Shown in pieces: positions 1 to 7,815 of a DNA stretch of 30,347 nt. A model generated the notes under the pieces. The model did no database searches. It worked only from the letters and a program-made list of their open reading frames with translations, and was not told the origin of the DNA. Within the stretch, counting starts at the first letter, position 1, and every line of letters begins with the position of its first letter. The position numbers were made by a program, and so were the translations under genes. This DNA is from Ruminococcaceae bacterium UBA5905 (GTDB lineage Bacteria; Bacillota; Clostridia; Oscillospirales; Acutalibacteraceae): NCBI GenBank assembly GCA_002431285.1, contig DJEF01000028.1, positions 32,883-63,229 on the forward strand. The letters run 5' to 3'.

Positions 1-12
1 GCCACACCGGAC

Positions 13-933
13 TTATTCTGCCAGTCGCCGGAACATATCCGCAAATAAGGCGTCCCGTCGGATGGCGGTGATATACCGCATGGGCTTGCGGGTGGAATCA
101 TAGGCGTAGCGGGAATCGTATTCCGGCACCGGCGCGGGGCGTATATCGGCGTTCATAAACCGGTTGCCGTCATTCATCAGCCACGCCACGGCGGTCACAT
201 CCCAGAGGGAGCGGCTCCAGGGGCGTTCCACCGCCTCGTTGCGGTATTCATCCACCGTCAGCTGACACAGATAGTCCGCCAGCGCCCCTTTTCCGCTCAG
301 CCAATGCTCCAGCTCATACCGGGTGGTGACAAACTGCTCCACCACCCCGAAACAGGGCAGCTGCACCAGCGGCGCCGGGCTGTCAAACACCACCCGGGCG
401 GCGGCTATGTCCTGCACCATATTGAACTCATCGGTGCGGGGCAGATGCTGGGCATGACCGCCCAACCACACGATCACCACGTTTTCGGCAATGGCCGGTT
501 CCATCAGCAGCGCCGACGCAATATCGGTCAGTACCCCGATGCCCACCAGATACAGGGGCTTTTCCGGGGAATACCGCCGCGCCGTCTCCACCATAAACCG
601 GGTAGCCGGAGAATCCACCGGTGTTTTTTCGTCCGGCAGATACGCCCGGCAGCCGGGATAACACCGCTCCAGCAGGTCCTCCCGCCCGGCCACCGTTACC
701 ACCTGCTGCAGCGCCCTCCAAGTCATATCCGCCCCTTGCGCCGGGTCGGTTATCCCCTGCATCCCCGTAAACGGGGCGGAGCAAAGCCCCACCGGCCGCA
801 GCCGCTCCCCGCAGCGCAGCAGATACCCGATGGCAAACTGGTCGTCAATCTCATTGGAGACGTCTGTATCCAGAATTACGTCCACCGGCTCTGTCGGGAC
901 ATCCAGATTTTTTCGGTACTGTGCATACGTCAT
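13..933 (-). CDS. Nucleoside hydrolase (IunH-like N-ribohydrolase)
   Basis: Likely a cytoplasmic N-ribohydrolase that cleaves the glycosidic bond of a ribonucleoside to give base and ribose; the actual substrate cannot be told. The N-terminus shows the acidic calcium/ribose-binding motif DTDVSNEIDDQFA (D22, D24, D30, D31), a spaced variant of the canonical DTDPGxDDA that I associate with a Firmicutes subfamily (DTDxxNEIDD). The C-terminal WDVTAVAWL segment probably supplies the last metal-binding aspartate. The length of 306 residues is normal for the family. The start is an ATG with GAGGTGAG just upstream. It has its own promoter (967-995), so it is not simply cotranscribed with the AraC gene behind it, but that regulator is a natural candidate to control it. 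Family assignment is firm; substrate is unknown. Confidence 0.85.
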   Translation of the reverse strand: MTYAQYRKNLDVPTEPVDVILDTDVSNEIDDQFAIGYLLRCGERLRPVGLCSAPFTGMQGITDPAQGADMTWRALQQVVTVAGREDLLERCYPGCRAYLPDEKTPVDSPATRFMVETARRYSPEKPLYLVGIGVLTDIASALLMEPAIAENVVIVWLGGHAQHLPRTDEFNMVQDIAAARVVFDSPAPLVQLPCFGVVEQFVTTRYELEHWLSGKGALADYLCQLTVDEYRNEAVERPWSRSLWDVTAVAWLMNDGNRFMNADIRPAPVPEYDSRYAYDSTRKPMRYITAIRRDALFADMFRRLAE

Positions 934-966
934 ACTTATCTCACCTCAGCTGTTGTTTGTATAGAC

Positions 967-995
967 AGTATACCGTACCTCCGGGGGCGTGTCTA
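967..995 (-). promoter_or_regulatory. Sigma-A promoter of the nucleoside hydrolase gene
   Basis: On the minus strand TAGACA (990-995) and TATACT (967-972) are separated by exactly 17 bp. The predicted start is about 25 bp upstream of the start codon, just ahead of its ribosome binding site. It lies in the short gap between the AraC gene and the hydrolase gene. The AraC promoter uses the same -35 hexamer, TAGACA. Confidence 0.65.
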
Positions 996-1015
996 TCCTC
1001 CAATGGCTGTCTTTC

Positions 1016-1771
1016 TTATACGCAGTGGCTTTTTCGGTATTCGGTCGGGGAGGCGCCAAAGCGCCGCCGGAACGCCGCCGAAAATTGGGGCGCCGTGGAA
1101 AATCCGCAGCGGTATGCCACCTCCGTGCAGCTCACCGCCGGGTTTTCCAGCATCCGGCAGGCTCCTTGCAGCCGCCGCTCCAGCAGATATGCCCGGGGAG
1201 ATTGCCCGGTCACCTGCTTAAAATAGTGGTGGAAATAGTCATACCCGTAATGAAACTGCTGCGCCAGCTCCGAAAACACGATTCTCTCGTGGTAGTTTTC
1301 GTCCAGATATTGAACGACAAACTGGAAATCCTTATGCATATGCCGCCGGGGGTTAGGCTGCCACCGCAGCAGCAGCGCCACCAGCTCCCGCAGCTTGGCG
1401 GACAGCATCAGCCGGTATCCCTCCGGCTGCTCCAGCAGCTCCCGCAGCACCACCTTCAGCACCGGATACAGCTGCCCGCTGCTATCCACCCCCACGGTCA
1501 GCGGCAGCGGCACCGGGCTGGTAAACTGCACAAACAGCAGAGAGCAGCTACCCCGGTGGGTCTCCCCGTGCCTCGTGCCCGGCGGCAGCAGGGCAAAGAC
1601 CGCCGCCCCCAAAGGGTAGGCTTGCCCCTCGATCACCGTTTCGCCCTCATCCAGCACATAATACACCAGCTCATAACACTGGTGCACATGCAAGCTCACC
1701 GCCAGCGGCTCCTCCCGCACCCGCTTTACAGCGGTCAGCACCGTAAACTCCGTCTCACCCGCCTGTGCCAT
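1016..1771 (-). CDS. AraC family transcriptional regulator with cupin-type sensor domain
   Basis: DNA-binding regulator. The N-terminal ~120 residues look like a small-ligand cupin (AraC_binding: histidines around HVHQCYELVYYV and the LLPPGTRH turn), and the last ~100 residues form the double helix-turn-helix (FSELAQQFHYGYDYFHHYF, then SCTEVAYRCGFSTAPQFSAAF and FGASPTEYR). I place the start at 1771 because an AAGGGGG ribosome binding site lies about 10 nt upstream, giving 251 residues, rather than at the far upstream in-frame codon at 1900, which overlaps a promoter. AraC proteins of this size usually sense a sugar and activate a neighbouring gene; here the next gene is the nucleoside hydrolase. 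The ligand is unknown. Confidence 0.88.
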   Translation of the reverse strand: MAQAGETEFTVLTAVKRVREEPLAVSLHVHQCYELVYYVLDEGETVIEGQAYPLGAAVFALLPPGTRHGETHRGSCSLLFVQFTSPVPLPLTVGVDSSGQLYPVLKVVLRELLEQPEGYRLMLSAKLRELVALLLRWQPNPRRHMHKDFQFVVQYLDENYHERIVFSELAQQFHYGYDYFHHYFKQVTGQSPRAYLLERRLQGACRMLENPAVSCTEVAYRCGFSTAPQFSAAFRRRFGASPTEYRKSHCV

Positions 1772-1806
1772 CGCTTCATCCCCCTTAATGGTTCTCACCG
1801 ATGGTA

Positions 1807-1835
1807 AGCATACCGCATTTGACAGGGATTGTCTA
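1807..1835 (-). promoter_or_regulatory. Sigma-A promoter of the AraC regulator gene
   Basis: Minus-strand TAGACA (1830-1835) and TATGCT (1807-1812) with a 17-bp spacer, about 36 bp upstream of the chosen start codon at 1771. Its position inside the longer possible reading frame is one more argument for the downstream start. Confidence 0.65.
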
Positions 1836-1898
1836 CCGGATTTTGCAAAATATGTCCGGGAGCCGGCACTTTCTCCCCTTTTTGCTGCACCATTCACC

Positions 1899-1939
1899 AA
1901 AACGACTCCCCGGCGGAAAATCCACCGGGGAGTCGTTTT
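1899..1939 (-). terminator. Intrinsic terminator after the TetR gene
   Basis: A perfect 15-bp inverted repeat (1899-1913 with 1925-1939, 11-nt loop) with A-tract on one side and T-tract on the other, so it could work in both directions. It sits 14 bp past the stop codon of the TetR gene and insulates it from the AraC gene. Confidence 0.85.
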
Positions 1940-1952
1940 TCTGTATCCAGCT

Positions 1953-2513
1953 TTATTCGGCAGCAGCGGATTTGCGGAATACCTCCGCCGAAATTTCCCG
2001 GCACAGCGCCGTGATCCGCCCGATCTCCTCGGTGGCGTCGTCCCGCATTCCGCCGGCGATCCAGTCGATGGTCAGCCCGAACAGCTCACACTTGAAGAAC
2101 CGCACCGCCAGCTCCCGCTCCTTATCCCCCGGCGGCACCTCGCCGTAGACGGTGTTGAGATAGGTGGTGATGACATATTCGCACAGCGCCAGAGAATACC
2201 GCTCGTACACATCCCGGTTGACGGAATTGTAGATATGCTGCACCGCCTTGCGGTTTTGCAGCGCAAACTGAAACGCCAGCTCGGCGCACTGATCCAGAGA
2301 GCTGATGGAGGAATAGTTGGCAATCAGGCCGTCCACCTCCTCCTTGATGATCTCCTCAATGAGGGTGGGAATATCCTGATAATGGTAGTAGAAGGAGTTG
2401 CGGTTGATGCCGCAATCCTCCACGATGCTGCGTACGCTGATCTTGCTCAGGGGATACTCATTGAGCAGCTTCAAAAAGGACGTTTTTATGGCCGTTTTCG
2501 TAAAATTCGGCAC
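1953..2513 (-). CDS. TetR family transcriptional regulator
   Basis: A 186-residue TetR-type repressor. Residues ~8-55 give the helix-turn-helix (ISVRSIVEDCGINRNSFYYHY is the recognition region with the usual FYYHY end), followed by a helical C-terminal domain of the TetR_C_8 kind seen in DhaS-like regulators. The start is a GTG, not ATG, placed 7 nt after a perfect AAGGAGGT site. The gene is monocistronic: own promoter and own terminator. Its target is not obvious; no transporter or dihydroxyacetone kinase gene is adjacent. Ligand unknown. Confidence 0.87.
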   Translation of the reverse strand: MPNFTKTAIKTSFLKLLNEYPLSKISVRSIVEDCGINRNSFYYHYQDIPTLIEEIIKEEVDGLIANYSSISSLDQCAELAFQFALQNRKAVQHIYNSVNRDVYERYSLALCEYVITTYLNTVYGEVPPGDKERELAVRFFKCELFGLTIDWIAGGMRDDATEEIGRITALCREISAEVFRKSAAAE

Positions 2514-2556
2514 GACAGATACCTCCTTAAACGGAAAAAGTCAATTCACAGGAGGT

Positions 2557-2585
2557 ATCATACCACATTTTTCCGCCGAGTGCAA
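2557..2585 (-). promoter_or_regulatory. Sigma-A promoter of the TetR gene
   Basis: Minus-strand TTGCAC (2580-2585), 17-bp spacer, TATGAT (2557-2562), with the TRTG-type extended -10 (TGTGG directly before the hexamer). It starts 4 bp from the stop of the anti-sigma gene. Confidence 0.7.
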
Positions 2586-2588
2586 GCC

Positions 2589-3551
2589 TTATCCGGCAAT
2601 TCCCAACTCGATAAAGCACCGCAGCGCCGCATGGTTCACCTCGCCTTCGGCGGTCACCCGATAATAGATGCCGTGGACGGCGAAATCCGCCACCACCTTG
2701 TCTTTGCCGACTTCGTATACCTTTACATCATACATTTCACCGTCCGAAGTCTTAAACTGGTTGACCCCATCGGTGCTGCTCAACAGCCGCCGGTCGGCAA
2801 AGGCGGCGGGGGGAGCGATGCGGCTGGCGGTCACAGACACGGTGAACCGCTCCGAGAACGCCGCCCCCTCATACAGCTGCATCATCTCCGCCGTATAGGT
2901 GGCTGTATCGTCCACGATCTGTCCATCCTCCCGGCGGCGCACCAGCGAATAGGCGTCGTTTTCCACCGGCGTGACCGTACACAGGGTATACGACCCGGGA
3001 TATGCCTGCTTTTTCCAGAAATCCGCCAGTGCCTGCCGCAGATCCCGTTCAAAATAAGCCGCTGTATCGGCGGCGGTGCGGCGCTCCGTCACGCACTGCG
3101 CCGGGTCCCAGCGCCTTGCCTGCTCCGCCATACCGGTCACCACATTCACACACCAGATGATCTTGCCGTCCGGCTTTGCCGGGGTTTGGTGGCTCTCCGT
3201 CGGGTCCTGAGGTTCGTTCACGGTTGCCGACCGGCTGGTGGTGGTTTGCTCCCCGCGGCCGTCGGGAGCGGTGGTGGTCTGACCCTCGCTGCTGTTGGGG
3301 ACGGTGGTGGCAGCGTCCTCCGCCGGCACCGTCATTTCCCCCTGGGGTGCGTCCGGCTGGCTGCTCTCCGTCCCCGGCAGGGGGCGGAACACCCCACTGC
3401 GCCAGAGCCCCAGTCCGGCGGCGCCCGCCAGACATACGCAGCCCACCGTCGCCGCGCCCCGGGTCAGCCGCTGCCGCTTTTGCCGCTGCGCCCGCTCATA
3501 GGTATGCACCCGCTCCAGCACCCGGGCGGTCATTTCTTCATAGGTTTTCAT
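2589..3551 (-). CDS. Putative membrane-bound anti-sigma factor
   Basis: A 320-residue single-pass membrane protein: ~30 basic N-terminal residues, a transmembrane helix at about residues 32-50 (VGCVCLAGAAGLGLW), a Thr/Ser/Gln/Pro-rich linker, and an extracytoplasmic domain of ~190 residues that I do not recognise. It overlaps the end of the ECF sigma gene by 14 bp. The start at 3551 (ATG) is preferred over an in-frame TTG at 3557 because AGGAGGG lies 8 nt upstream. In this position such proteins normally bind and hold the sigma factor at the membrane until an envelope signal arrives. The anti-sigma role is inferred from position and topology; no zinc-binding HxxxCxxC motif is visible. Confidence 0.65.
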   Translation of the reverse strand: MKTYEEMTARVLERVHTYERAQRQKRQRLTRGAATVGCVCLAGAAGLGLWRSGVFRPLPGTESSQPDAPQGEMTVPAEDAATTVPNSSEGQTTTAPDGRGEQTTTSRSATVNEPQDPTESHQTPAKPDGKIIWCVNVVTGMAEQARRWDPAQCVTERRTAADTAAYFERDLRQALADFWKKQAYPGSYTLCTVTPVENDAYSLVRRREDGQIVDDTATYTAEMMQLYEGAAFSERFTVSVTASRIAPPAAFADRRLLSSTDGVNQFKTSDGEMYDVKVYEVGKDKVVADFAVHGIYYRVTAEGEVNHAALRCFIELGIAG

Positions 3552-4098
3552 ACACAAAGCCCTCCTGCTCCAATTGTTTTTTCAGCGCTGACCGGGCACG
3601 GCAGACCAACATTTCGACGGCGTGGGGGCTTTTGCCCATCACGCTTGCCGCCGCCCGCAGAGAGAAGTTTTCAAAATACACCAGCCACAGAATTTGCCGG
3701 TAATCCGGCGGCAGCGCTGCCAGCGCTTTATACAGCTGCCGCTTTTGCTCATTTTGCAGGTATGCCTGCTCCGGCTGGGCACTCTCCCCCGGCTGCTGCG
3801 CCGCCTCCTCCAGCGGGGTCTCCCGCCGCCGGGATTGCCGCCGCCAGTGATCCACGGCGATGTGCCGCCCGATGGTATACAGCCACGTGCGGAAGGCGCT
3901 GCCGCCCTTGTTGCGGGGCTTTTTCGTTCCCAGCCGCACAAAGGTATCCTCCGCCAGTTCCTCCGCCAAAGCCATATTCCCCACCAGCGTGTGGAGATAC
4001 AGAATCAGCCCGTCCTGATAGTCCCGGATGATCTCCGCCAAGCCCTGCTCATCGCCCTCCTCCCGGAACCGGCGATAGCTCTCTGCTCCTCGATCCAT
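3538..4098 (-). CDS. ECF RNA polymerase sigma factor
   Basis: A 186-residue extracytoplasmic-function sigma factor. Region 2 spans about residues 15-90 (DGLILYLHTLVGNMALAEEL, then FRTWLYTIGRHIAVDHWRRQ, the -10 recognition helix), a short linker rich in Gln and Glu follows, and region 4 is at 120-175 (LPPDYRQILWLVYFENFSLRAAA, VMGKSPHAVEMLVCRARSALKK). It starts at an ATG preceded by GAGGAGGG. It is followed, with overlap, by a membrane protein that probably serves as its anti-sigma factor. A 9-bp inverted repeat sits just upstream of the ribosome binding site. Confidence 0.92.
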   Translation of the reverse strand: MDRGAESYRRFREEGDEQGLAEIIRDYQDGLILYLHTLVGNMALAEELAEDTFVRLGTKKPRNKGGSAFRTWLYTIGRHIAVDHWRRQSRRRETPLEEAAQQPGESAQPEQAYLQNEQKRQLYKALAALPPDYRQILWLVYFENFSLRAAASVMGKSPHAVEMLVCRARSALKKQLEQEGFVYENL

Positions 4099-4112
4099 CG
4101 TACCCTCCTCGT

Positions 4113-4132
4113 GTGAAAAAGACCTTTTTCAC
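4113..4132. repeat. Short palindrome in the leader of the ECF sigma gene
   Basis: Inverted repeat GTGAAAAAG / CTTTTTCAC (4113-4121 and 4124-4132) with a 2-bp centre, directly upstream of the sigma gene's ribosome binding site. It may be an operator or a small hairpin at the 5' end of the mRNA. No convincing promoter could be assigned to the sigma gene. Confidence 0.45.
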
Positions 4133-4175
4133 CTATTACACGCCCCAACCCGCCAAAACCTCACGGAAAATCCCG

Positions 4176-4210
4176 AAAAAAATGACCGACGAACTGCTCC
4201 GTCGGTCATT
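4176..4210 (-). terminator. Intrinsic terminator after the LamG protein gene
   Basis: Ten-base arms at 4181-4190 and 4201-4210; read on the minus strand the stem is followed by a run of T (4176-4182). It starts 20 bp after the stop codon at 4231. Confidence 0.8.
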
Positions 4211-4230
4211 CGTATCGGTCATCCCCGTGT

Positions 4231-5130
4231 TCATTGCCGGGTTTGGGTTTTCATACGCCACCAGGCAAGCAGCGCCAGCAGCACCACAGCCCCGCCGGGA
4301 AACGCCAGAATCCACAGCCGGTTATGGGGCCGGAGCGGGTCGGGGGCAGTCGCGCGATCCGCCGAGGCCATGGGGTCCCACCGCTCCTCAGACGATCCCT
4401 CCGGCTGTCCGTTTCCGTTCAGCTCCGCCAGCGTCAGCGCCCGGTCATACAGATACACCTCATCCACCAGCGCCGTCACCCCGGTTTCCTCCGTGCTGCC
4501 GCCGATGCACAGCTGCCGGGTTTCCCCGGTTTCCGTCACCGACACCGGAGTTTCGCACACCGGCATACCGTCCAGATACAATCGGGTGCCGCTGCCGTCA
4601 CCGACCACCGTCAGACGATGCCACTGTCCATCGCCAAGACCGTCGGTGCCTTCCGCCGACAGAGTTTGCGTGCCACCGGCCGCATCCGTCACCTGCAGCA
4701 GCGGACTGTGCACATACTCTCCGTCCACGCCGGAGGCCGCCAGCCGCAACCCGGGCGCTCCCTCCAGCGTCAGCAGCGTCGGCAGCCGGTCGCTCGGCAT
4801 TTCCGGCACGGGCGCCGTCCACTGTACCCGCAAATCAAGAGAAAACTCCGACGGAACCGTGATCTCCTCCAGCCGCAGCGTTTCGCCCGCCGTCAGCGAC
4901 ACCGCCTGTCCGGCGCATCCATCCGTCCATACGACAGCATTGGACGGCTGCCGGCTGTCTCCCGCATACAGCGTCCACCCCTGTGGCAGAGTTTCCGGTT
5001 CGGTCAGCAGCACGACGGCGGTTTCCTCCTGTGTATCGGCCGGTGTCACCGGTTCCGACGGCTCCGCCGCCGTTGGCAGCAGCAGTCCCAAAGCCAGCAC
5101 CGCTGTCAGAAACCCGCTCCATCGTTTCAT
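4231..5130 (-). CDS. Membrane-anchored LamG-like (concanavalin-fold) surface protein
   Basis: A 299-residue exported protein. The N-terminus is a signal peptide (MKRWSGFLTAVLALGLLLP, cut near AAEP), residues ~85-240 form a LamG_3/laminin-G-like jelly roll with the typical signatures GQWHRLTVVGDGSGTRLYLDG and ALVDEVYLYDRALTLAEL, and the C-terminus has a transmembrane helix (LWILAFPGGAVVLLALLAWW) followed by a short basic tail. Such domains bind glycans or proteins at the cell surface. It is monocistronic with its own promoter and terminator, between the ECF locus and the ftsEX operon. Ligand unknown. Confidence 0.82.
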   Translation of the reverse strand: MKRWSGFLTAVLALGLLLPTAAEPSEPVTPADTQEETAVVLLTEPETLPQGWTLYAGDSRQPSNAVVWTDGCAGQAVSLTAGETLRLEEITVPSEFSLDLRVQWTAPVPEMPSDRLPTLLTLEGAPGLRLAASGVDGEYVHSPLLQVTDAAGGTQTLSAEGTDGLGDGQWHRLTVVGDGSGTRLYLDGMPVCETPVSVTETGETRQLCIGGSTEETGVTALVDEVYLYDRALTLAELNGNGQPEGSSEERWDPMASADRATAPDPLRPHNRLWILAFPGGAVVLLALLAWWRMKTQTRQ

Positions 5131-5167
5131 TCCCGCTTCACCCTTTCCCTATCGGCTCACGCTGTGT

Positions 5168-5196
5168 ATCATACCACATTCCACGGCAAATGAAAA
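5168..5196 (-). promoter_or_regulatory. Promoter of the LamG protein gene
   Basis: Minus-strand TATGAT (5168-5173) with the extended -10 TGTGG directly before it and a weak -35, TTTTCA (5191-5196), at 17 bp. The extended -10 probably compensates for the weak -35. Confidence 0.55.
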
Positions 5197-5265
5197 CCCC
5201 CGGCCGCAAAATATTCTGCCGCCCCGGCCGCATCCGATCTCCCGACCGCTGACGGCCGATGAAAA

Positions 5266-5291
5266 ACCGGCTTGCCCCATGGCAAGCCGGT
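5266..5291 (-). terminator. Intrinsic terminator of the ftsEX operon
   Basis: Eleven-base arms (5266-5276 and 5281-5291) around a 4-nt loop, followed on the minus strand by a T run at 5261-5265. It lies 18 bp past the stop of the S41 gene and closes the four-gene operon. Confidence 0.85.
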
Positions 5292-5308
5292 CTATACTCC
5301 CGCTATTC

Positions 5309-6550
5309 TTACTCGCCGGAATCGGTCGGCGCCGTGGCGGGCTTATTCACAGCGCCGCTCTTCACCGACACCGGGTTGCTGATCTGCGTCAGCGCCGCTT
5401 TCACCTGCGGATCGTCCGCGATGGCCGTCAGCCGAATATTTGCCCGCTGGCTGTCGGTCAATGCCGATTCCAAATCGGGGAGGATACCCTGCTCCTGCCA
5501 GCTGCCGCCTTTCAGGCGGCCATACTCGCCCACCGTCAGCCGAATGGCGGAATTGTCCGACTCCAGCGTGAAATACTCCTGATATTCCGCCTTGCCGGCA
5601 GAGGTCTCCCCCACCACGGTGGTGAAACTGAACTCCTGCAACACCCCGGCGAAAAGCTCCGCTTCGCCCGCCGTGCCGCCGTTGATGAGGGTCACGGTGG
5701 GCAGGCTGAGCTGGTTGGTGGACTTGGACACCAGGCTGGTCACGGTGCCGTTTTTATCGGTTTCGGTGCCGTACTGTCCCAGGGGCATCAGATAGGCGAT
5801 GACCTCCTCCGCCGCCGACCGCAGGCCGCCCGCATTATCCCGCAGATCAAACACCAGTCCGGTCACCCCCTGCTCCACCAGAGAGGATACAGTGGATTTG
5901 AACTGCTCCGGAGTATTCTCATAGAAAGCCGTCACCCGCACATAGCCGACGGAATCCAGCTTTTCGCTCTGCACAGTGCGCAGGGTATGCTCATAGGCGG
6001 ACAGCTCAAAGGCCAGAGGCGAACCATCCCGCTCCACGCTAAGCAGCACCTTGGCGGCGGCGTCCAGCTTTGCCTGGATCTCGGACTCGGATCTTCCGGT
6101 CACATCCTCATTATCCAGCGCCTTCAGCACGTCTCCTGCCTTCACTCCGCCTTTATCCGCGGCGGAATCGGCGTCCACCCGCCACACCACCAGCTGACCG
6201 GCGGCATTGGTGCAAACCCCCAGACCTACGTCGCCGCAGCGACCGGCCAGACGGTTTTTCTCTTTCACATAGTTCTCGGTGGAAAAATAGGCGGCGTAGC
6301 TATCACCCAGCCCCTGGATATACCCCTCGGTGATACCCCGGCGCAGCGCCTCCTCGTCCAGATCGGTATAGTATTCCCGCACCTTTTTGTCCACATCGTT
6401 GATATGGGTATACATCGCCTGCCGCTGGGAGACATCCTGCACCTGCCGGTTGAAATACCGCATCGCCACCAGCATGGTAATGGACACGGTCAGCGCCACC
6501 GTCAGAATAATCAGGGTGACCGCCGTGCTGACGGTAATCTTCTTCTTCAT
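5309..6550 (-). CDS. S41 (CtpA/C-terminal processing) peptidase homologue lacking the catalytic serine
   Basis: A 413-residue membrane-tethered protein: N-terminal transmembrane helix (residues ~8-30), an N-terminal helical domain, a PDZ domain (~100-180) and an S41 protease domain (~195-365). In active members the nucleophile sits in a TASAxE-type motif; here the same place reads GGTAGEAELFAG, so G295 replaces the serine. The general base K320 (GETSAGK) and the Gln four residues later (Q324) are kept. It may therefore be a pseudoprotease acting as a scaffold or substrate holder. It is last in an operon with ftsE, ftsX and an M23 peptidase, 14 bp after the latter, a usual gene order in Clostridia. 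RBS ACGGAGTG precedes the ATG. Family certain, activity doubtful. Confidence 0.88.
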   Translation of the reverse strand: MKKKITVSTAVTLIILTVALTVSITMLVAMRYFNRQVQDVSQRQAMYTHINDVDKKVREYYTDLDEEALRRGITEGYIQGLGDSYAAYFSTENYVKEKNRLAGRCGDVGLGVCTNAAGQLVVWRVDADSAADKGGVKAGDVLKALDNEDVTGRSESEIQAKLDAAAKVLLSVERDGSPLAFELSAYEHTLRTVQSEKLDSVGYVRVTAFYENTPEQFKSTVSSLVEQGVTGLVFDLRDNAGGLRSAAEEVIAYLMPLGQYGTETDKNGTVTSLVSKSTNQLSLPTVTLINGGTAGEAELFAGVLQEFSFTTVVGETSAGKAEYQEYFTLESDNSAIRLTVGEYGRLKGGSWQEQGILPDLESALTDSQRANIRLTAIADDPQVKAALTQISNPVSVKSGAVNKPATAPTDSGE

Positions 6551-6564
6551 CGACTCACTCCGTT

Positions 6565-7815
6565 TTAGTTCACGTTGGGATGGACGTAATTGGGATACGG
6601 ATTCACGGATTTTCCGTTCAGACGCACCTCAAAATGCAGATGGGGTCCGGTCACATTGCCGGTGCTGCCGGCTTTGCCGATGACGGTCTTACCGCCCACC
6701 ACCTTCTGCCCCACCCGGGCATACATCTCCGAACAGTGGGCATACAGGGTCGTCACCGTCTGCCCCGCGCTGTTCTTACCATGCTCAATCACACAGCTGT
6801 AACCGTAGCCGGAGCTCCAGCCATAACCCCAGGTGCTGGTGTAGTTTGCCAAAATCACGGTGCCGTCCGCCGCCGCCACAATGTTCTGTCCGTAAATTTT
6901 AATGGGACCGTTGGCAATGTCGATGCCCCGATGGAGCTTTTGCCAGCGATCCCCCCAATAGGAGGAGATCGCCCGCACGGTGGGCACCGGCCAATACATC
7001 ATCTGCCCGTTATAGGTGCCGGTGCTGCCGCCCCCCTTCAGCAGCTCCTCCAGCGCCTTATTGGCGCTTTCCAGGGCGTCCTGATTGCTTTTCAGCTGGT
7101 TGTTATAATCGTTGACGGCGCTCTGGTCGCTGGAAACCTCGCTCTGCGCCGTGGCATACAGGCTGTCCAGCTCCTTTTTCTTGGCGTTGGAATCCGCTAA
7201 CTTTTCCTCCATCGCCTGCTTGTCCTGCTGCAGCTGGGCTTTCTTATCGGTCAGCGTCTGCTTCTTGGCAGCCAGCTCCTTCAGCGCCGTTTCCAGCTCG
7301 GTGATCATCGCCTGGTCATTGGCGGAAATGCGTTTCACCGCCTCTGCCTTCAGCAGAAAATCGGTATAGCTCTGGGAATTGAGCAGCATCTGGATCGTGG
7401 TGACGTTGCCGCTCTTCATCAACGCCCGCAGGCGCTGCGCCAGCTTATCCTTGGTATCCTGCGCCGCCGCCTCGTTAGCAGCGATCTCCTCCTCGGTGGC
7501 GGCGATCTGCGTCTGGGTCTCCCCCAGCTGCTTGTCCAGCTCCGCCGTCTGGGTGGCAATGATATTCAGCTGCTTCACCAGATTGTTGATCTGCGAGCTG
7601 ACCAAATTCCGCCGCTGTTGGCTGGCGGACAGGTCGCTTTTCGCCTTGGACAGATTCTTTTTGATGGTCTCCTGTTGCTTTTGCAGCTCCCGAAGCTGAT
7701 TCTCCAGCTCCGTCTGCTGGGACGCCGAGGCGGTCATGGGCGCAGCGCACAGAGCCACCATCACCGCCGCCATCAGCAGCGCCTTTACCCGCAGCCGCAA
7801 CCGCTTGTGTCTCAT
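6565..7815 (-). CDS. EnvC-like coiled-coil M23 peptidoglycan endopeptidase
   Basis: A 416-residue secreted protein. It has a signal peptide (cleavage after about residue 32, TASAS), a long coiled coil over residues ~33-260 rich in Gln, Lys and Glu, and a C-terminal LytM/M23 domain with complete zinc site: H295xxxD299, H360 (LYAHCS) and H392xH394 (PHLHFEV). It should cut peptide cross-links in peptidoglycan. The start at 7815 overlaps the ftsX stop codon as ATGA, so translation is coupled. The coiled coil is the part that docks on the FtsX extracellular loop in EnvC and PcsB, so FtsEX presumably switches this hydrolase on at the division site. Confidence 0.92.
   Translation of the reverse strand: MRHKRLRLRVKALLMAAVMVALCAAPMTASASQQTELENQLRELQKQQETIKKNLSKAKSDLSASQQRRNLVSSQINNLVKQLNIIATQTAELDKQLGETQTQIAATEEEIAANEAAAQDTKDKLAQRLRALMKSGNVTTIQMLLNSQSYTDFLLKAEAVKRISANDQAMITELETALKELAAKKQTLTDKKAQLQQDKQAMEEKLADSNAKKKELDSLYATAQSEVSSDQSAVNDYNNQLKSNQDALESANKALEELLKGGGSTGTYNGQMMYWPVPTVRAISSYWGDRWQKLHRGIDIANGPIKIYGQNIVAAADGTVILANYTSTWGYGWSSGYGYSCVIEHGKNSAGQTVTTLYAHCSEMYARVGQKVVGGKTVIGKAGSTGNVTGPHLHFEVRLNGKSVNPYPNYVHPNVN

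Noticed and set aside
1788..4031. Long plus-strand open frame (747 codons) opposite the AraC, TetR and ECF loci
   Set aside because: It lies antisense to several well-identified genes, crosses their promoters and terminators, and its translation is rich in Arg, His and Pro, as expected from a shadow frame in GC-rich DNA.
4231..5130. LamG protein considered as a third anti-sigma-type sensor for the adjacent ECF factor
   Set aside because: It has its own promoter and terminator, a cleavable signal peptide and no cytoplasmic N-terminal sigma-binding region.
4370..6568. Plus-strand open frame of 732 codons opposite the LamG and S41 genes
   Set aside because: Antisense to two genes with clear domains and ribosome binding sites; low-complexity Ser/Arg/His product.
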